From NCBI RefSeq assembly GCF_001602525.1, contig NZ_LSYT01000002.1, forward strand, positions 1 through 64,000: a DNA stretch of 64,000 bases, written 5' to 3'. Of the stretch, positions 62,170 to 64,000 are shown piece after piece (position 1 is the first letter of the stretch; the number at the start of each line of letters is the position of its first letter). Position numbers and translations under genes: made by a program. The notes beneath the pieces were generated by a model, which was not told the origin of the DNA, did not search any database, and saw nothing but the letters and a program-made list of their open reading frames with translations. The DNA is from Flavobacterium chilense. GTDB lineage: Bacteria; Bacteroidota; Bacteroidia; Flavobacteriales; Flavobacteriaceae.

Positions 62170-62202
62170 AGTCCATCAAGATTTTTTTTGATGGACTTTT
62201 TA
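62170..62202 (+). terminator. terminator of the nuo operon
   Basis: AGTCCATCAA (62170-62179) pairs with TTGATGGACT (62188-62197) and a run of T follows. Confidence 0.87.
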
Positions 62203-62277
62203 TTTATACCCGCTTTTATAGCCCAAAAAATCATGTTAAAAATTTAACTCAAATCATTAGACTTCAAAAAAACTCCA

Positions 62278-62285
62278 TATATTTG
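62278..62285 (+). promoter_or_regulatory. -7 box of the BI-1 family gene
   Basis: TATATTTG, 24 bp before the ATG at 62310, matches TAnnTTTG and overlaps the TTG that opens the longer frame, so the ATG is preferred. Confidence 0.6.
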
Positions 62286-62309
62286 GGTTCAATTAAATGT
62301 ATTAAAACT

Positions 62310-63080
62310 ATGGCCTTCAATTCAAACAACCCATTTTTAAGCAACAAGCGTTTTTCATCAAATGCTGTTTCAAAAACTGAACAAGTACATCAGGCACAAA
62401 TTATTGATTACAATCAGGAAATGACTGTGTCAGGCACTATTAATAAAACAGCTATTTTGTTTTTAATTTTATGCGGATCTGCAATGATAACATGGTGGAT
62501 GGCATTTAACCAGATGAATGTGATGTTACCAGCAATGGGTGGTGCTATTGTTGGATTAATTTTAGTTATAATTTCGGCTTTCAAACCACAATACTCCCCT
62601 TATCTTGCACCAGGTTATGCATTATTTGAAGGATTGTTTATTGGTGGAATATCAGCAATTTTTGAAGCAATGTATCCTGGTATTGTAATTAATGCCGTTG
62701 GAGCAACTCTGGTAACTTTTTTAGTTTGCCTAGGATTATATAAATTTAAAATCGTTAAAGTTACAGAGCAATTTAAATCAGTTGTTGTAGCTGCGACTTT
62801 AGCAATTGCAACCTATTATTTAATTTCGTGGTTATTCTCGATGTTTACCAGCTTTACTCCTGTTCATTACGGAAATTCAATGATGAGTATCGGAATTAGT
62901 GTTTTTGTAATTATCGTTGCTGCTTTGAACTTATTTTTAGACTTTGATCTTATCGAAAAAGGGGCTCAGCAAAAAATGCCAAAATTCATGGAATGGTACG
63001 GTGCTATGGGATTAATGATAACGTTAGTATGGTTGTATATTGAATTCCTTCGACTTTTACTTAAATTATCCAAAAAATAG
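62310..63080 (+). CDS. Bax inhibitor-1/YccA family membrane protein
   Basis: This 256-residue protein (from ATG 62310) has seven hydrophobic helices and the family's SAIFEAMYPGIV segment after TM3. The late NLFLDFDLIEKGAQQKMPKFMEWYGAMGL segment carries the aspartates of the BI-1 calcium-leak channel. Bacterial members are ion-leak channels or quality-control partners of FtsH. The N-terminus is an unusually long polar stretch (about 50 residues). It is monocistronic with a terminator after it. Confidence 0.9.
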   Translation: MAFNSNNPFLSNKRFSSNAVSKTEQVHQAQIIDYNQEMTVSGTINKTAILFLILCGSAMITWWMAFNQMNVMLPAMGGAIVGLILVIISAFKPQYSPYLAPGYALFEGLFIGGISAIFEAMYPGIVINAVGATLVTFLVCLGLYKFKIVKVTEQFKSVVVAATLAIATYYLISWLFSMFTSFTPVHYGNSMMSIGISVFVIIVAALNLFLDFDLIEKGAQQKMPKFMEWYGAMGLMITLVWLYIEFLRLLLKLSKK

Positions 63081-63102
63081 TTTTTATCACCTTATATAAG
63101 TT

Positions 63103-63134
63103 AAGCCTTTTTGAAATTCAAAAAGGCTTTTTTT
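63103..63134 (+). terminator. terminator of the BI-1 family gene
   Basis: AAGCCTTTTTGAA and TTCAAAAAGGCTT form a nearly loop-less perfect stem, followed by seven T. Confidence 0.83.
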
Positions 63135-63139
63135 ATATC

Positions 63140-63469
63140 GTTTATATAATTATATCTTCTTCTATTCTTATTAAAAAGACGATTTTACAGCTCATAAATA
63201 TTTCTTATAATTCTAGCCCTTTCTTCTTTTATTTAAAGAAATTTTCTTTTCTAAATCCTTTTAAAATTCCTGAATAAAAGAACTATTCAGGGATAAAAAA
63301 CACATTGCCTGATAGCACAAAACGAGCAACTTAGAATACTTTTCTTTCAAATAAATGAAATAAAGTGTTTTCTAAAGTAAAATTATCTGTTTACTCAGCT
63401 TGTTAAAATAGTTATTAAAAATACAAGAAAAACATTTCAAAAAACCTGCCAACCCCTTATTTTTATCAA
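63140..63469. other. A/T-rich gap before the pectate lyase gene
   Basis: No gene is seen. One hairpin, CCTGAATA (63269-63276) with TATTCAGG (63284-63291), has no T tract. The rest is A/T-rich, with no repeat that I could align to the families elsewhere in the window. The control sites of the downstream gene begin at 63470. Confidence 0.6.
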
Positions 63470-63506
63470 TATGTAATAAATTACATTTTGTGCAATTTAT
63501 TACATA
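63470..63506. promoter_or_regulatory. twin TGTAAT-N2-ATTACA sites within a 13-bp inverted repeat
   Basis: TATGTAATAAATT (63470-63482) and AATTTATTACATA (63494-63506) form a perfect inverted repeat. The same stretch also contains TGTAATAAATTACA (63472-63485) and TGCAATTTATTACA (63491-63504). They resemble the palindrome at 63591 and may be upstream binding sites of one regulator. Confidence 0.6.
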
Positions 63507-63582
63507 TTCAATAATTAAAATAACTTTTTTTTATATTATGTGTTTTTTATTTCTAAAATAATCATAATTCAAAAATTATATA

Positions 63583-63590
63583 TATTTTTG
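63583..63590 (+). promoter_or_regulatory. -7 box of the pectate lyase gene
   Basis: TATTTTTG fits TAnnTTTG. It ends just before the palindrome at 63591, so a bound regulator would cover the start site. The leader would be about 80 nt. Confidence 0.55.
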
Positions 63591-63604
63591 TGTAATCGAT
63601 TACA
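63591..63604. promoter_or_regulatory. TGTAATCGATTACA palindrome
   Basis: A perfect 14-bp palindrome with central CG, as in LacI-family operators, placed on the expected transcription start. No LacI gene is in the window next to it; the regulator is probably encoded to the right. Confidence 0.68.
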
Positions 63605-63679
63605 ATTTCAACACTTTTCAGTTTAGGAATTTAGATCACAAAAAACCACAAACTAAACAACCTTAAAAAACCACTAACC

Positions 63680-64000
63680 ATGAAAAAAAAACTACTTTAT
63701 CTCATTTTGCTATTTGCTTCTATACAGATAGCAGCACAGCAGATAACTTTTACCGAATCTTCAGGCTGGCTAGAGTCAGCTTTTGTAAAATGGACACCAC
63801 TTTCCGGTGCTGACAGTTATAATGTATATTATACAGGAGGAGGTCAGACAAACAAGAAAATTGACAATGAACTCATACGCAGTTATGGCTCTTATTTCCG
63901 TGCTGATGTACCGGGAATTGCAGCCGGAAATTATACGATTACAGTTAAACCAGTAACTGCTGGTGTAGAAGGAACAGGATCAACAACTTCAAGCTTAACA
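63680..64000 (+). CDS. secreted pectate lyase-like protein, N-terminal part
   Basis: The gene runs off the window; 107 codons are visible. There is a signal peptide (MKKKLLYLILLFASIQIAAQ), then ITFTESSGWLESAFVKWTPLSGADSYNVYYTGGG. This fibronectin-like opening domain is, as I recall, found at the start of many flavobacterial pectate lyases (PL1). The catalytic domain lies outside, so the call rests on the N-domain only. It is preceded by a -7 box and a palindromic operator. Confidence 0.6.
   Translation, partial: MKKKLLYLILLFASIQIAAQQITFTESSGWLESAFVKWTPLSGADSYNVYYTGGGQTNKKIDNELIRSYGSYFRADVPGIAAGNYTITVKPVTAGVEGTGSTTSSLT

Overview
The window is a chromosome segment from a Flavobacterium-like member of the Bacteroidota. 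The evidence is a low G+C content, very weak Shine-Dalgarno sequences, many starts preceded by a TAnnTTTG box (the Bacteroidota -7 element), a type IX secretion-style sorting tail on one protein, and several TonB-dependent receptors with carboxypeptidase-regulatory N-domains. The compact 14-gene nuo operon has separate nuoC and nuoD and a short NuoG. Intergenic gaps carry dispersed palindromic and 7-bp-periodic repeats typical of flavobacterial chromosomes.

Layout. 1-1200: tRNA-Ser(GGA) with its terminator and a LysR regulator divergent from an MFS exporter. 2600-5610: a leftward operon of TatD, an acyltransferase and type I asparaginase. 5877-7517: a secreted S41 peptidase. 7689-15846: an ECF sigma factor with a TPR anti-sigma-like protein (leftward), divergent from a small membrane protein, a lipoprotein, a PKD/beta-barrel protein, a TPR-CHAT caspase-like protein and a retropepsin-like aspartic protease (rightward). 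15944-22283: tetR-tolC-acrA-acrB RND efflux operon. 22393-24156: YceI protein and a polyprenyl synthetase. 24423-31449: trehalose locus (GH37 trehalase, MFS carrier, TonB receptor, divergent LacI). 31491-34125: small unknowns, a T9SS-sorted protein and a decayed gene copy. 34242-38339: sucAB. 38556-44467: siderophore receptor with DUF3325/DUF3649-like and PepSY membrane proteins. 44513-48509: MORN-type protein, thioredoxin-like protein, aspS and a cold-shock protein. 48751-62147: nuoABCDEFGHIJKLMN. 62310-63107: a BI-1 family protein. 63680 to the end: the start of a probable pectate lyase.

The strongest unexplained signals are regulatory and lie next to accessory genes. (1) Three copies of GTAACAAT-N12-TTGATAT, with identical spacing, sit only between 9059 and 9545, beside the ECF sigma gene and in front of the small membrane protein and the lipoprotein. 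I read them as the promoters of this sigma factor. The downstream genes encode two protease types, and I propose, as inference, an envelope-signalling or cell-fate system. (2) Three copies of GGAAACT-N14-AGTTTCC lie over the tetR-efflux promoter and on both sides of the yceI promoter, defining a TetR regulon. (3) Three TGTAAT-N2-ATTACA-type sites precede the pectate lyase. (4) Two LacI palindromes 21 bp apart control the trehalose locus.

The central metabolism, respiration and translation genes look ordinary. All functional calls are by reading motifs and recalled family knowledge; no database search was run.
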